Made by a program: the position numbers and the translations under genes
Part shown: piece by piece, positions 24,701 through 31,416 of the stretch
How the letters are laid out: each line of letters begins with the position of its first letter
Position numbering within the stretch: the stretch's first letter is position 1
Notes under the pieces: model-generated
Seen by the model: the letters and a program-made list of their open reading frames with translations, nothing else
The model's database searches: none
What the model was told of the DNA's origin: nothing
NCBI GenBank assembly: GCA_019118925.1
Contig: DWYC01000006.1
Location: 1 to 45,591, forward strand
Origin: Candidatus Flavonifractor intestinipullorum
Lineage (GTDB): Bacteria; Bacillota; Clostridia; Oscillospirales; Oscillospiraceae
Reading direction: 5' to 3'
Length of the DNA stretch: 45,591 bases

Positions 24701-24938
24701 CGGCCATGTGCTGGTCACCGAAGGTGCCGGAGAAGGTGTTGTTGTACATGAAGACGTTGAATGCGTTGGAATTGGGCGTGGTCAGGTAGCGGTTTTGTCC
24801 ATCATCCGCATCACTGAGCACGACAAAGTCGCCGGCCGCAGCCTGTGCGACCTCTGCCGCAAACGCGGAAAAACCGGGCATGCTGCATACCATGCCCGTC
24901 ACCAGCGCAGCGGAGAGCAGTTTTTTCCATTTTGACAC
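18780..24938 (-). CDS. Secreted tandem GH9 glycoside hydrolase with dockerin
   Basis: This protein of about 2,052 residues has a signal peptide (1-28, ending SAFA) and two homologous units of about 850 residues. Each unit has an unrecognised N-terminal domain of about 280 residues, a CelD_N-type Ig domain (about 320-412 and 1207-1297) and a GH9 catalytic domain (about 417-920 and 1302-1765). The GH9 base region reads GGWFDAGDFDIQT and GGWYDAGDFDIQT. The probable acid Glu is near 897 and 1749. A Listeria-Bacteroides (Flg_new) repeat follows at about 1772-1840, then an unassigned beta module, and a type I dockerin (about 1990-2049) with two DINGDGV loops. The GTG at 24938 follows AGAAGGAG. Substrate is probably a beta-glucan, but this is unproven. 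Confidence 0.9.
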   Translation of the reverse strand: MSKWKKLLSAALVTGMVCSMPGFSAFAAEVAQAAAGDFVVLSDADDGQNRYLTTPNSNAFNVFMYNNTFSGTFGDQHMAGIELSMHGYRIATNGDIHLLPTPEQWDATPAPSVDKEGSGWFAPTKKQFDEATNTVTVPMTYKPNDESQLTYKLVASPTSDGVRLQVILTSDLPEDLAGKARFNLEFIPSKYQSKSYQADTNDDGIYDDFGTFPLHPQDDMEETERADLDQEWYVQEWNEDRGNAQPVAFATGYGFTFAPEDEDYHISIDSELGEMELFDGRNRAQNGWYVLSSLIESGKSGDVVVDWVIRPDVHEDWVRDPVIGFSQAGYSPAQDKFAVIELDKYDTDYPTTASLWQVNADGTRTQVHEGTLSETTDWQRYKYARYDFSDYTKAGLYELHYDGQVSEVFPIGKDVYDNSWQTALSVFMAVQMDHMEVREGYRIWHGAPHMDDGTIGPQVSSYFDGMGMPSTLPEAITDRGYTWESYVEGLNVGGWFDAGDFDIQTARNVEVLEDLIYAAEAFDNMGGYDTLSVTWDDETGGVTEMHRPDGIPDVLQQIAHGTKQILAQYEQLGGVGGTHEVRTLRQYTHLGDPSSDTDGYLYDPSLAEDEIVERDGKVYSGKPDDRYFLLSGGGGSFSTNLLGSNSANFAGAAYLLADVYPEIAKRCMDAAMTIWAEQHNEESPNMGSEWNTLVQLMLATHKMEAAGTGYLYQDQYDFEYFKARLSAMADQAVTADNFNASGWGATPTISAVFVMDLMDENYQAKVAEAAAGYAEIVDEQYRDLPYGVMWTEDSGWGGSPTIIALGQKTGILYSYFPENALLKEYTLNAVDYILGRHPQTNASWVSGVGTKSTLQPYNSNRGDESFIPGSILPGHITFAPDYVESLDDFSFLWFEGESIVNYQSQWISAAMAASMIANEESEPEQAPTKDFQNDITPSLTMVDDDGYLEAGGFNVFMYSTTFDRTFGDQHCAGIELVQDGRRVATNGDIHLLPTPEQWDATPAPIRNDRTFDQATGKVTVDMTLPEETLESGGVNPAVDYQLIAEPEAGGIKLTIKLDQPLPEDLIGKAGFNLEFLPAVFIGKSYQTDTDGDGNYDDYGVFPLSAQDEMEEVDRARTDDQLWYVQDWNEDRGDYQPLPFTQGTKMTFASEDDDYRIRVTSDTGTMQLLDGRNRAQNGWFVLRELIPAGETEIVWHISPDADANWTREPSIGHSQAGYEPHLDKVAEIELDPDYSAPETASVLRLNADGSYETVFTGAVSEPTSWQRYEYREFDFSSVTTPGMYVLEYGGVRTDPFPIANGVYDESWQLALSNFLAVQMDHIKVREGYKIWHSASHMDDALQAPLNTPWFDGWSMGAESDSPYEAYEHIPGLNVGGWYDAGDFDIQTSRNMQVIQDLALAWLEYGVDYDTLTVEWDENTANGATGGSVELHRPDGIPDIQQQIKHGILQILAQLDSVGFVFPVLEVPSLRQYTHLGDGSKDTDNKVYEGAANAENASVPTGVDADDRMAMAGTKSTSLQLSAAAALAAAGNSLKGFDDELAQTCIDTAVAVWNEEAAAHEGTGTTDWSAAVELALATGEQVYKDRVLELLDTVLTNNQMGRNGWKAVRLIPIMDEAYESKVLAAVQAYVPYLDSTMENNPYGVQDTFGMWGGSTNVVDMGVRMSILHKYFPAAVSSEYTYRVMNYILGTHPYNDTSWLTGVGTKSVEVAYGSNRADHYYNAGGIVPGYVTIAPDFPEALDDFGFLWFESEYVIDTSAKWIVLANGASQFAEEEFTVTFNSNGGSEVEAATVASGAAVAEPAAPTKDGAAFSGWFLDKACTIAYDFATPVTGSFTLYAGWDGGTVPSELTATVTGGSEAGGNERVPYVFSYTGTDENLGNVTLRFTVAGDPTGVLTDKYVMEALGGFQILVKDAKDNGDGTTTHSVVLAYNLDKTSQQDVKDILSFVLRTAEDQTGKISVTLNDAIFTYTGDSNLHYAVISGGPVITDVVEVRYDINGDGVFNQADITEAQKFYRASEGDDNWDAAKKADINGDGVITVDDLVELSYLWLDVLP

Positions 24939-25248
24939 TTGGTTCACTCCTTCTCTTTCGCAAATCGTTTTTTGATAAGCTGTCTTTTCGGGAGATATCG
25001 CGCCCCTTCACCTCCTTAAAATCTCCCTATCTTGCCTCACAAAATCCCCTGCGGGATTTGGAATCCGCTCTCTTTTCCACCTACTTTATAAAAAGTATTT
25101 TCTTGAACTAATGTTTAAGTTACACTCTTTCCAGCCCGCTGTCAATCCTATTTTGTTTCATTCTATATATTTCAGGATTTCCAACAAAATCGGCCCATTT
25201 CTTTTTATCTTTTAACTTCATGTGCTTTATTAAAGTATCTTTCGCCGC
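24939..25248. other. A+T-rich intergenic region upstream of the GH9 gene
   Basis: This stretch is clearly more A+T-rich than the flanking genes. It holds the probable GH9 promoter (25117-25145) and a leader of about 170 bases with a small hairpin, AAATCCC/GGGATTT, near 25043-25059. A Lys-rich 33-codon reading frame (25120-25221, minus) has no ribosome site and is not called. Nothing else is seen. Confidence 0.5.
25117..25145 (-). promoter_or_regulatory. Probable promoter of the GH9-dockerin gene
   Basis: On the minus strand a perfect TTGACA (25145-25140) and TAACTT (25122-25117) are separated by 17 bp. The -10 box keeps only the three most important positions, so the promoter may need an activator. 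Confidence 0.5.
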
Positions 25249-25283
25249 AAAAAAAGCGCCGCATTCCAGCAGGAATGCGGCGC
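25249..25283 (-). terminator. Terminator of the XRE regulator gene
   Basis: A perfect 12-bp stem (25256-25267 and 25272-25283) with a four-base loop is followed on the minus strand by seven Ts. Confidence 0.9.
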
Positions 25284-25328
25284 GCAGGAGCGGGGAGCGG
25301 CCGGGCGCTCCTGTGCTGCAAAAGGCGG

Positions 25329-25754
25329 TCAAAACAGCGTTTTTTCGTTCTTTAAGAAAAGCGTTTCATTGATCTCCTCCAGCTCCATCCGGTGGACAAT
25401 TCCGTGGGAGATAATGGCGTCCCGCCGGATCCGGGGATACAGAGCGGCATACGCCGCCCGTTTGAGCAGGCGCTGCGTCTCCTCCAGAGTGGCCCCCAGA
25501 CCGATGCAGATGCACAGCAGCCGGTCCCGGGAGGGCTTCCTCCGGCCGGAAAAGACCTGGTGGAGGTACACTTCGCTCATGCCCGCCCGGCGGGCCAGGG
25601 AGGCTTTGGAGACGGCCTTGGTCTCGTACAGGGCGTCCAGCAGGTCTCCAATGCTGCGGTCCACAAATTGGGACCCATTTTCCCTTAAATAGGCGTCCAA
25701 ATTGGGCTGCTCTCCCATCTCCCGCTTCAGATCGCCGGTGGTCTTGTCTTGCAT
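25329..25754 (-). CDS. XRE-family helix-turn-helix regulator
   Basis: This 141-residue protein has an XRE-type helix-turn-helix at about residues 48-80, SKASLARRAGMSEVYLHQVFSGRRKPSRDRLL. A helical C-terminal part follows that lies outside the usual HTH domain. It is divergent from the Ser/Thr kinase gene, with 122 bases between likely starts. This suggests that it regulates, or is phosphorylated by, the kinase. The ribosome-site-like AGGGGGG lies before the ATG. No ligand domain is visible. Confidence 0.85.
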   Translation of the reverse strand: MQDKTTGDLKREMGEQPNLDAYLRENGSQFVDRSIGDLLDALYETKAVSKASLARRAGMSEVYLHQVFSGRRKPSRDRLLCICIGLGATLEETQRLLKRAAYAALYPRIRRDAIISHGIVHRMELEEINETLFLKNEKTLF

Positions 25755-25768
25755 CCTTTTTCCCCCCT

Positions 25769-25797
25769 TTGACTTCCGCTTTCAAATCGTATATACT
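25769..25797 (+). promoter_or_regulatory. Promoter of the kinase / zinc-ribbon operon
   Basis: TTGACT (25769-25774) and TATACT (25792-25797) are separated by 17 bp. Transcription would begin near 25804. The TTG inside the -35 box is in frame with the kinase but would not be part of the mRNA. Confidence 0.8.
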
Positions 25798-25876
25798 GAG
25801 TTTAACGCACTTTTATCCGCAAAACAATAGGCTGACTGCATCGGATTGGATTTATTTTTTCAGGGGGGCGATTCCA

Positions 25877-26578
25877 ATTTATACGTGGCTGTCCAACGCG
25901 CTGCGTCAGGAGTTCGAACCGGTCCGCCGGATAAAAGAGAGCCCCCGGGGCCGGGTCTCCCTGGTGCGGCACCGGACCACCGGGAACTGTTTCCTTCTGC
26001 GCCGCTTCACCGGAAACGCAGAGGTATACCGCAAACTGCTCCACTACTCCTGTCCTCACCTTCCCACCGTTTTGGAGGTGGCCTCCCAGGGGGAGGATAA
26101 CCTGGTTTTAGAGGAATTTATTGCGGGGGATACGCTGGACTTTCTCCTCCAGGGGGCGCTCTTCTCCCCGGAGGAGACGCGCTCCATTGTCCTCCAGCTC
26201 TGTCAGGCCCTCTGGGTGCTCCACTCCATGGACGCCGTACACCGCGATATCAAGCCGGAAAACGTCATCCTGCGGGGCGCCGACGCCGTCCTCCTCGATT
26301 TCGACGCCGCGCGGCTCCACAAGCCGGACCACCAGGCCGATACCCAGGTGCTGGGTACCGCCGGCTTTGCCGCGCCCGAGCAGTACGGGCTCTCCCAGAC
26401 CGACCCGCGCGCCGACCTCTATTCTCTGGGCATCCTCATCAATGTCATGCTCACCGGCGAGCATCCCTCGAAAAAGCTGGCGCCGGGACGGCTGGGCCGG
26501 GTGGTGGAGCGCTGTACCCGGGTGAACCCCCAGAAACGATATCGAGATGTCCTCCGCCTGATGGAGGCCCTCTCATGA
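25877..26578 (+). CDS. Eukaryotic-type Ser/Thr protein kinase, start uncertain
   Basis: This is a kinase domain of about 233 residues without a membrane anchor. The catalytic loop HRDIKPENV lies near 26240-26266. The metal-binding motif is DFD instead of DFG. The activation segment GTAGFAAPEQYG and ADLYSLGILINVML are normal. The Lys of the VAIK motif seems replaced by Arg in CFLLRRF. Downstream of the promoter there is no in-frame ATG, GTG or TTG before the kinase domain. AGGGGGG (25862-25868) points to an ATT at 25871 or 25877 as start. The TTG at 25769 would need a different promoter. Its stop overlaps the next gene (ATGA). Confidence 0.8.
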   Translation: MYTWLSNALRQEFEPVRRIKESPRGRVSLVRHRTTGNCFLLRRFTGNAEVYRKLLHYSCPHLPTVLEVASQGEDNLVLEEFIAGDTLDFLLQGALFSPEETRSIVLQLCQALWVLHSMDAVHRDIKPENVILRGADAVLLDFDAARLHKPDHQADTQVLGTAGFAAPEQYGLSQTDPRADLYSLGILINVMLTGEHPSKKLAPGRLGRVVERCTRVNPQKRYRDVLRLMEALS

Positions 26579-27840
26579 CGGAGGAGGCGTCCATCTTGAC
26601 TCAGACCTGTCCCCATTGCGGCGCGCCTCTCCATCCGGACGCGGTGTTCTGTCCCTACTGCGCCCGGAGCGTCAACCGCCGCATTCAGCGCCGGCCGCCG
26701 CGCCCTGTGCCCCGGGCGCTCCGGTACGCCGCAGTCCTTGTGCTGGCGGCTGCGGCGCTGGTTCTGACGCTCTTCTTCGCCACGCGGCCCCGGACCTATG
26801 ACGGCTGGGGCGAGGTGATCTATACCGATTCCGACGGCACCTACCAGCTGGTACTGGCCTGGCCGGAGAATCGCTACCAGCCTGCCTATGAACTGAATTT
26901 GCGGAGCGAAGCGGGCGAGCCGTACCGCGTTCCCTCCCGGCTGTACATCAACCATATGGACAGCGGAGCCGATGCCGGAGCGCTTTTCTTGCAGAAGGTG
27001 GCCTCGGCTGAGGCCGAACTTATTTTAGAGGAGGGCTCCCCCGCCGTCCTCACCTGCAGCCAGCCCGCTCCCCACAGCGCCCTGCCCGATGCGGCTCTGG
27101 CCAGCCTGGTGGACTATGAGGCGGAGGAGGACTTCTCCGCCCAGATGGTCTGGACGCTCCACATGGACCGCGGGGACACCATCCGCCTGCGGCAGGACTA
27201 CCATGTCACCCGAATCCCGACCTACGATTACTATCCGCAGGACGTCCCCATGGGCACCACCGGCGAGCTCCAGGCTCTGATCGACGAGATCGCCGCCACG
27301 GTGGAGCCCGAGGCGGTGGTGAACCTCTATTTACCCGCGGTGACTTATGAGGGAAGTCTCACGCTCTCCGGCCGGTCCTTCAACCTCTATGGCGCAGAGG
27401 AGGGGGGTACGGTCTTTGCCGGACCCGTCCGGATTGACGGGAGCGCCGACAGCCAGATCTCCTACCTGTACGACATTGATTTTCAGGGAGAGGGGACCGG
27501 GGTGGGCCTGTCCACCGCCGCCCGGGCCCGGGCGGTGAACTGTACGTTCACCGGTTGGAAAACCGGCTTTTTGGGATACGGGACCGCGTGGGTCAACGTC
27601 ATCGGCTGTACCTTCGAGGGCAACGAGACCGGCTTTCATTTTAACAGCCTCGGCGGGTCCGTCAACCACAGCATGTATAACGACAATGTCTTTCGCCGTA
27701 ACGGCACCGCCGTAGTGCTGGAAAATGTGCCATCCGATTTGGCACTGAACTTTGAAAACAGCGTCTTTTCGGACAATGAGACCGACATCGATAACCGCTG
27801 CGGCCAGCCCGTGGACATCTCCCGCGCCATCTTTCAGTAG
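26575..27840 (+). CDS. Zinc-ribbon, single-pass membrane protein with a beta-helix domain
   Basis: This 421-residue protein has an N-terminal zinc ribbon (CPHCG and CPYCA, about residues 12-29), a transmembrane helix at about 50-69, and a large C-terminal part outside the membrane. The last 190 residues look like a right-handed parallel beta-helix, with repeated turns such as VNCTFTGWKTGFLG, VIGCTFEGNETGF and DNVFRRNGTAVV. The topology places the zinc ribbon in the cytoplasm with the kinase, to which the gene is translationally coupled. It may be the sensor or substrate of the kinase. No ligand or enzyme activity is evident. Confidence 0.8.
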   Translation: MTEEASILTQTCPHCGAPLHPDAVFCPYCARSVNRRIQRRPPRPVPRALRYAAVLVLAAAALVLTLFFATRPRTYDGWGEVIYTDSDGTYQLVLAWPENRYQPAYELNLRSEAGEPYRVPSRLYINHMDSGADAGALFLQKVASAEAELILEEGSPAVLTCSQPAPHSALPDAALASLVDYEAEEDFSAQMVWTLHMDRGDTIRLRQDYHVTRIPTYDYYPQDVPMGTTGELQALIDEIAATVEPEAVVNLYLPAVTYEGSLTLSGRSFNLYGAEEGGTVFAGPVRIDGSADSQISYLYDIDFQGEGTGVGLSTAARARAVNCTFTGWKTGFLGYGTAWVNVIGCTFEGNETGFHFNSLGGSVNHSMYNDNVFRRNGTAVVLENVPSDLALNFENSVFSDNETDIDNRCGQPVDISRAIFQ

Positions 27841-27848
27841 ACCCAAAA

Positions 27849-27882
27849 ACGCCCGGGCGGGATTTTACTCCCGCCCGGGCGT
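27849..27882 (-). terminator. Bidirectional terminator between the beta-helix and xpaC genes
   Basis: A perfect 14-bp stem (27849-27862 and 27869-27882) with loop TTTTAC lies between convergent genes. On the minus strand it is followed by TTTTTGGG, a good terminator for xpaC. On the plus strand the T-tract is missing. Confidence 0.8.
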
Positions 27883-27898
27883 ACAAATACGGCTCTCT

Positions 27899-29089
27899 TT
27901 AACCGTTGAGCGTCAGCCCCTCCCACTGCTGGGACTGGGAGAGGCCGTCCTTCTCCAGCATCTGCTCGAGCACCTGCACATCGGTGGTGATGTCCATGGC
28001 CTCGTTCTCAAAGAGGCGGTCCAGCTGCTTCTCGAACCCCTCCACCACCTTATCCATCATGCCCTCAATGCGCTCCTTGGCCGCGGTGATGTTGGCCCCC
28101 TCCACACCCTGCTCCTCCATCTGGGCGTAGGCGTTGAGGATCTTCAGCGTGGTGGGCAGGTAGTAATTCAAAAAGGTGCGCAGCTGCCCGGCCTTCTCGG
28201 GTTTTTTCTTCTGGTAAGAAAAGATTTTCCGGGTGATCTCCTCGATGCGTTCGATCTTCCGGCTCATCTCCTCGTCCTCGATGGCGTCGTTCACCGCCCG
28301 GATCTGGGCCAGAATGCGCTCGTCCTCGGCGGGGGTACGCTCCGGCTCCGGTTCGGGCTCGGCCTTCTCCTGCAGGCCCTCGTCGCTGAGGATGAGGCGT
28401 CCCACGCTCATGTCCAGATAGCCCACGGGCAGAAATCCCCGGTCCAGCATCTCCTGCAAATCGTCGCAGGCCTGGTGCACCGGTACGGGCATGGCCTGGG
28501 CGAGCATCTGCACCGAAACCGCCTCCTGCCGGCCGATGAGGGCCAGATACTTGCGAAAACGCCGGCTTTTCTTGTTCCGGGCCGCCCCCACCAGCAGCAG
28601 CACCAGCCCCACGCCGCACACCCCCATGGGGATAAACAGGTCCTCCAGCCAGAAGTAGGAGTAGCCGTGGAGGAGATCGTCCACCATGCTCACCAGTTCG
28701 GTAAAGCTGACAAAGCCGAAAAGGCCCGCCATGATGCCTCCGCCCACGATGAGGCCCCGTCCCTCGTTGCGAATGGGCTTTCCGGGGGTATAGGGCTGCC
28801 GGCGGCGCACCGTCCTGGGCGGCGCGCTGGGGATGGGGCCGGCCTGGGCGCCGCCGCGGCGGCGCACGCCGCTCTCCGTGCGGATTCCCTGGGTGCCCGG
28901 CTCCTGCCGCTGGGCGCTTTGGGCGGACGGGGCGTCCGCCGGATGGGCGCTCCCCTTCCCCTTGCTGTGGGTCAGCTTGCGAAAGAGCAGGATCAGCCCC
29001 ACCGGCCAGAATGCAGTCAGCGCCACGACCACAATGATCCACGAGAAGAGTTCCTGAATGTTGTTCCGGTTATTCTGATAACCCGCCAT
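27899..29089 (-). CDS. xpaC: XpaC-family membrane protein (5-bromo-4-chloroindolyl phosphate hydrolysis family)
   Basis: This 396-residue protein has a transmembrane helix at about residues 15-37, a low-complexity linker of about 60 residues rich in Arg and Pro, and two further hydrophobic segments at about 110-135 and 150-170. A long helical C-terminal half follows with MSRKIERIEEITRKIFSYQKK and FLNYYLPTTLKILNAY, which is the core XpaC signature. XpaC is often encoded beside telA, which is not seen here. The true biochemical role is unresolved. The ATG at 29089 follows GGGAGG with eight bases between. Confidence 0.85.
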   Translation of the reverse strand: MAGYQNNRNNIQELFSWIIVVVALTAFWPVGLILLFRKLTHSKGKGSAHPADAPSAQSAQRQEPGTQGIRTESGVRRRGGAQAGPIPSAPPRTVRRRQPYTPGKPIRNEGRGLIVGGGIMAGLFGFVSFTELVSMVDDLLHGYSYFWLEDLFIPMGVCGVGLVLLLVGAARNKKSRRFRKYLALIGRQEAVSVQMLAQAMPVPVHQACDDLQEMLDRGFLPVGYLDMSVGRLILSDEGLQEKAEPEPEPERTPAEDERILAQIRAVNDAIEDEEMSRKIERIEEITRKIFSYQKKKPEKAGQLRTFLNYYLPTTLKILNAYAQMEEQGVEGANITAAKERIEGMMDKVVEGFEKQLDRLFENEAMDITTDVQVLEQMLEKDGLSQSQQWEGLTLNG

Positions 29090-29239
29090 ATCCGGGGCCT
29101 CCCTATCCCGAAGTGAGAAGCGCGTCTCCACCTCTGTATTCTGGGGCCATTGTACCACAGGCCCCTTAAAGAATCGATGTAGGATTCCTTTAAATTTGCT
29201 AAAAAACAGGCCCCGCTCCTGAGGCGGCCTCTGTGCAGT

Positions 29240-29268
29240 ATCATACCGCAAACCCCGCAGGAAGTAAA
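29240..29268 (-). promoter_or_regulatory. Probable promoter of xpaC
   Basis: On the minus strand TTTACT (29268-29263) and TATGAT (29245-29240) are separated by 17 bp. The leader would be about 145 bases. Confidence 0.5.
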
Positions 29269-29295
29269 GACCAGCCCGATGTAACCGTTCTGTAA

Positions 29296-29324
29296 TTGCA
29301 TTTTTCCCCCGGAGACCCTATAAT
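29296..29324 (+). promoter_or_regulatory. Promoter of the VanW-family gene
   Basis: TTGCAT (29296-29301) and a perfect TATAAT (29319-29324) are separated by 17 bp. The 347-bp gap between the divergent xpaC and vanW genes (29090-29436) holds this promoter, the xpaC promoter and a G+C-rich leader. Nothing else is seen there. Confidence 0.65.
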
Positions 29325-29436
29325 AGCGCTGTATAGAACAGCCGTGCGCGGCCCGGCCGCCCGGCGCGTGCGGTCCAAGGCGGTATGTCCGCCCCTGGGC
29401 CGCCATATCTTAAGCAGAGGAATTGAGAGGCCAATT

Positions 29437-31344
29437 ATGAACGCTTTTGGAGTTGATCACATGGAACGGCAACAAGGCAAGCGGGTCCAATCCCCGAAAA
29501 AGGCCGGACGGCGTCGGGGCCGGCTGCCCCTTCTGGTGGTTCTGCTGGCGGTGGTAATCCTGGCCGGCGGCTATCTGGGACTGTGCGCCTATGCCATGAG
29601 CAGCGAGACCATCTTCCCCAACACCTCCGCGGCGGGCACCGAACTGGGGGGCCTCACCCGCTCCGAGGCCCGGGCGCAGCTGGAACTGGCTCTGGACGCC
29701 TACCGGCAGTCCACCACCTCCTTTCAATGCGGCGGGCAGGAGTTTACGGTGGACGGTTCCAACCTGTCCATGGACCTGGACCAGGTGGTGGAGGAGGCCT
29801 ATACTTCCTCCCGCAGCGGCTCCCTGCTGACGGCAGGCGCCCGGTATCTCGCCTCCCTCGTGGGCGGGACCGAGATTCAAACCGCCCTGGTCTTTACCGC
29901 CACCCCCGCCGCCATTCTGGAGGCCGAACAGTACATCGCAAATCCCATGACCGAGACCTCCTATACCCTCACCGAAGATACCCTGGAGCTGACGAAGGGC
30001 GCCACCGGGCAGGCCATCGACGTGGAGGCTCTGGAGGCCGAGATTCTGGCGCGGTTCCAGGCGGTTCTCACCGGGGAGGACACCGGTTCCGAGCCCCTGG
30101 AGGTCCCCGTCATCACCGAAGAACCCCCCGAGGCCGACCTGGAGGCCATCTATCAGGCGGTCTACTCCGATCCCGCCGATGCCACGCTGAATAAGGAGAC
30201 CGGAGAGGTGGTGGCCTCCACGGACGGGGTGAGCTTTGATGTGGAGGCCGCCCGGACCGCTCTGGACGGCGCGGCGGAGGGGGAGACCGTCTCGGTCCCC
30301 CTGACCCGCACGGAGCCCACCGTCACCACCGCCGGCCTGAAGGCCAACCTCTTCCGGGACGTGCTGGGCCAGTCCTCCACCCGCACCGCCGGCGGCTCCA
30401 GCCGCTGGCACAACGTGGATCTGGCCTGCCAGCGGGTCAACGGCACCATCCTCCTGCCCGGGGAGACCTTCTCCTACAACGACACCTGCGGGCCCTACTC
30501 CCAGGCCGGCGGTTACCAGAAGGCCGGCGCCTATGTCAGCGGCACCACCCAGGACACCTGGGCCGGCGGCGTGTGCCAGCTCTCCTCCACCCTCTACTAC
30601 ACCACCCTCAAGGCCAATCTGGAGACGGTGGAGCGCAGCAAGCACAAGTACGACGTGGGCTACCTGCCCTCGGGCCTGGACGCCACGGTGTACAGCGACA
30701 GTCTGGATTTCAAGTTCAAGAACAACACCGACTACCCCATCAAGATTGTCTCCTCCCTCACCAACAACGGCGGGACCCGCTACTGCAACGTGACCATCTA
30801 CGGCACCAATGTTACGGGCGTTTACGGCGACCCCTACTCGGTGACCGTCAGCGTCACCGAGGCCAAGACCGTCTATGAGCCCAACGCCTCCGTGCCCCAG
30901 GGCTCCGCGCCCCAGCGGGACTCCACCCGCACCGCCTACAACGGCAAGGTGGTGGAGGTCCACCAGCGCCTGCGGGACGCCAACGGCAACGTCATCAGCG
31001 ACACCGTCATCCACACCGACCGCTTCGACGTGCGCAACGCGGTCTACTTCTACAATCCCGCCGACGCGGCGCGGCTGGGCATCAACACCTCTACCGGCCT
31101 GCGCACCGAGGTGCCGGTGACCCCCACGCCCACCGCCACGCCGGCCCCCTCGGCTACGCCGACGCCTGCGGCCACACCGGCGCCCACCGCGGCTCCGGCG
31201 GCGGAGCCCTCCACGGCTCCCAGCGCGTCTCCCACGCCCCCGGCGGAGAGCAGTGCGCCCCAGCCCACGCCTCCGGCGGCGGAGAGCGCCGCCCCCACCC
31301 CCGACTCGGACGGGGTGGTTCTGCCCCCCGAGGCCGTGTCCTGA
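29437..31344 (+). CDS. VanW-family protein with peptidoglycan-binding-like domains
   Basis: This protein of about 635 residues has a Lys/Arg-rich cytoplasmic start, one transmembrane helix (about 29-52), two PG_binding_4-like modules (about 60-300), and a VanW domain (about 315-450). The VanW domain includes RVNGTILLPGETFSYND and GGVCQLSSTLYYTTL. A trailing beta domain leads to a Pro/Ala/Thr/Ser-rich tail of about 70 residues. VanW relatives occur near glycopeptide-resistance genes, but the function is unknown and no van genes are present. Two ATGs fit, at 29437 (GAGAGG) and 29461 (GGAG). Confidence 0.88.
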   Translation: MNAFGVDHMERQQGKRVQSPKKAGRRRGRLPLLVVLLAVVILAGGYLGLCAYAMSSETIFPNTSAAGTELGGLTRSEARAQLELALDAYRQSTTSFQCGGQEFTVDGSNLSMDLDQVVEEAYTSSRSGSLLTAGARYLASLVGGTEIQTALVFTATPAAILEAEQYIANPMTETSYTLTEDTLELTKGATGQAIDVEALEAEILARFQAVLTGEDTGSEPLEVPVITEEPPEADLEAIYQAVYSDPADATLNKETGEVVASTDGVSFDVEAARTALDGAAEGETVSVPLTRTEPTVTTAGLKANLFRDVLGQSSTRTAGGSSRWHNVDLACQRVNGTILLPGETFSYNDTCGPYSQAGGYQKAGAYVSGTTQDTWAGGVCQLSSTLYYTTLKANLETVERSKHKYDVGYLPSGLDATVYSDSLDFKFKNNTDYPIKIVSSLTNNGGTRYCNVTIYGTNVTGVYGDPYSVTVSVTEAKTVYEPNASVPQGSAPQRDSTRTAYNGKVVEVHQRLRDANGNVISDTVIHTDRFDVRNAVYFYNPADAARLGINTSTGLRTEVPVTPTPTATPAPSATPTPAATPAPTAAPAAEPSTAPSASPTPPAESSAPQPTPPAAESAAPTPDSDGVVLPPEAVS

Positions 31345-31362
31345 CGGCCGCACACAAGAACC

Positions 31363-31393
31363 GAGCGCGGACCTCTTGCCCAGGTCCGCGCTC
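31363..31393 (+). terminator. Hairpin between vanW and DUF2461 genes
   Basis: A perfect 12-bp stem (31363-31374 and 31382-31393) with a seven-base loop is followed by CTAATTT. The weak T-tract suggests partial termination, with some read-through into the DUF2461 gene. Confidence 0.55.
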
Positions 31394-31416
31394 CTAATTT
31401 CAAGGAGGAATTTACG

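Noticed and set aside
19017-24935. An open reading frame of nearly 2,000 codons on the plus strand opposite the GH9 gene
   Set aside because: Its composition (Val/Gly/His/Leu runs) is that of the reverse complement of a G+C-rich gene. The opposite strand has a signal peptide, GH9 motifs and a dockerin, so the plus frame is a shadow.
25120-25221. A Lys-rich 33-codon minus-strand frame upstream of the GH9 gene
   Set aside because: It looks protein-like at first sight, but Lys and Asn are expected in A+T-rich DNA. It has no ribosome site and it overlaps the probable GH9 promoter.
25769-25876. TTG at 25769 as translation start of the kinase
   Set aside because: It coincides with the -35 box TTGACT of a good promoter and lacks a ribosome site. 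The residues it would add show no kinase-like features.
29437-31344. A glycopeptide-resistance function for the VanW-family gene
   Set aside because: No vanHAX, vanR/S or ligase genes are near. VanW-domain proteins are common in Clostridia without resistance.
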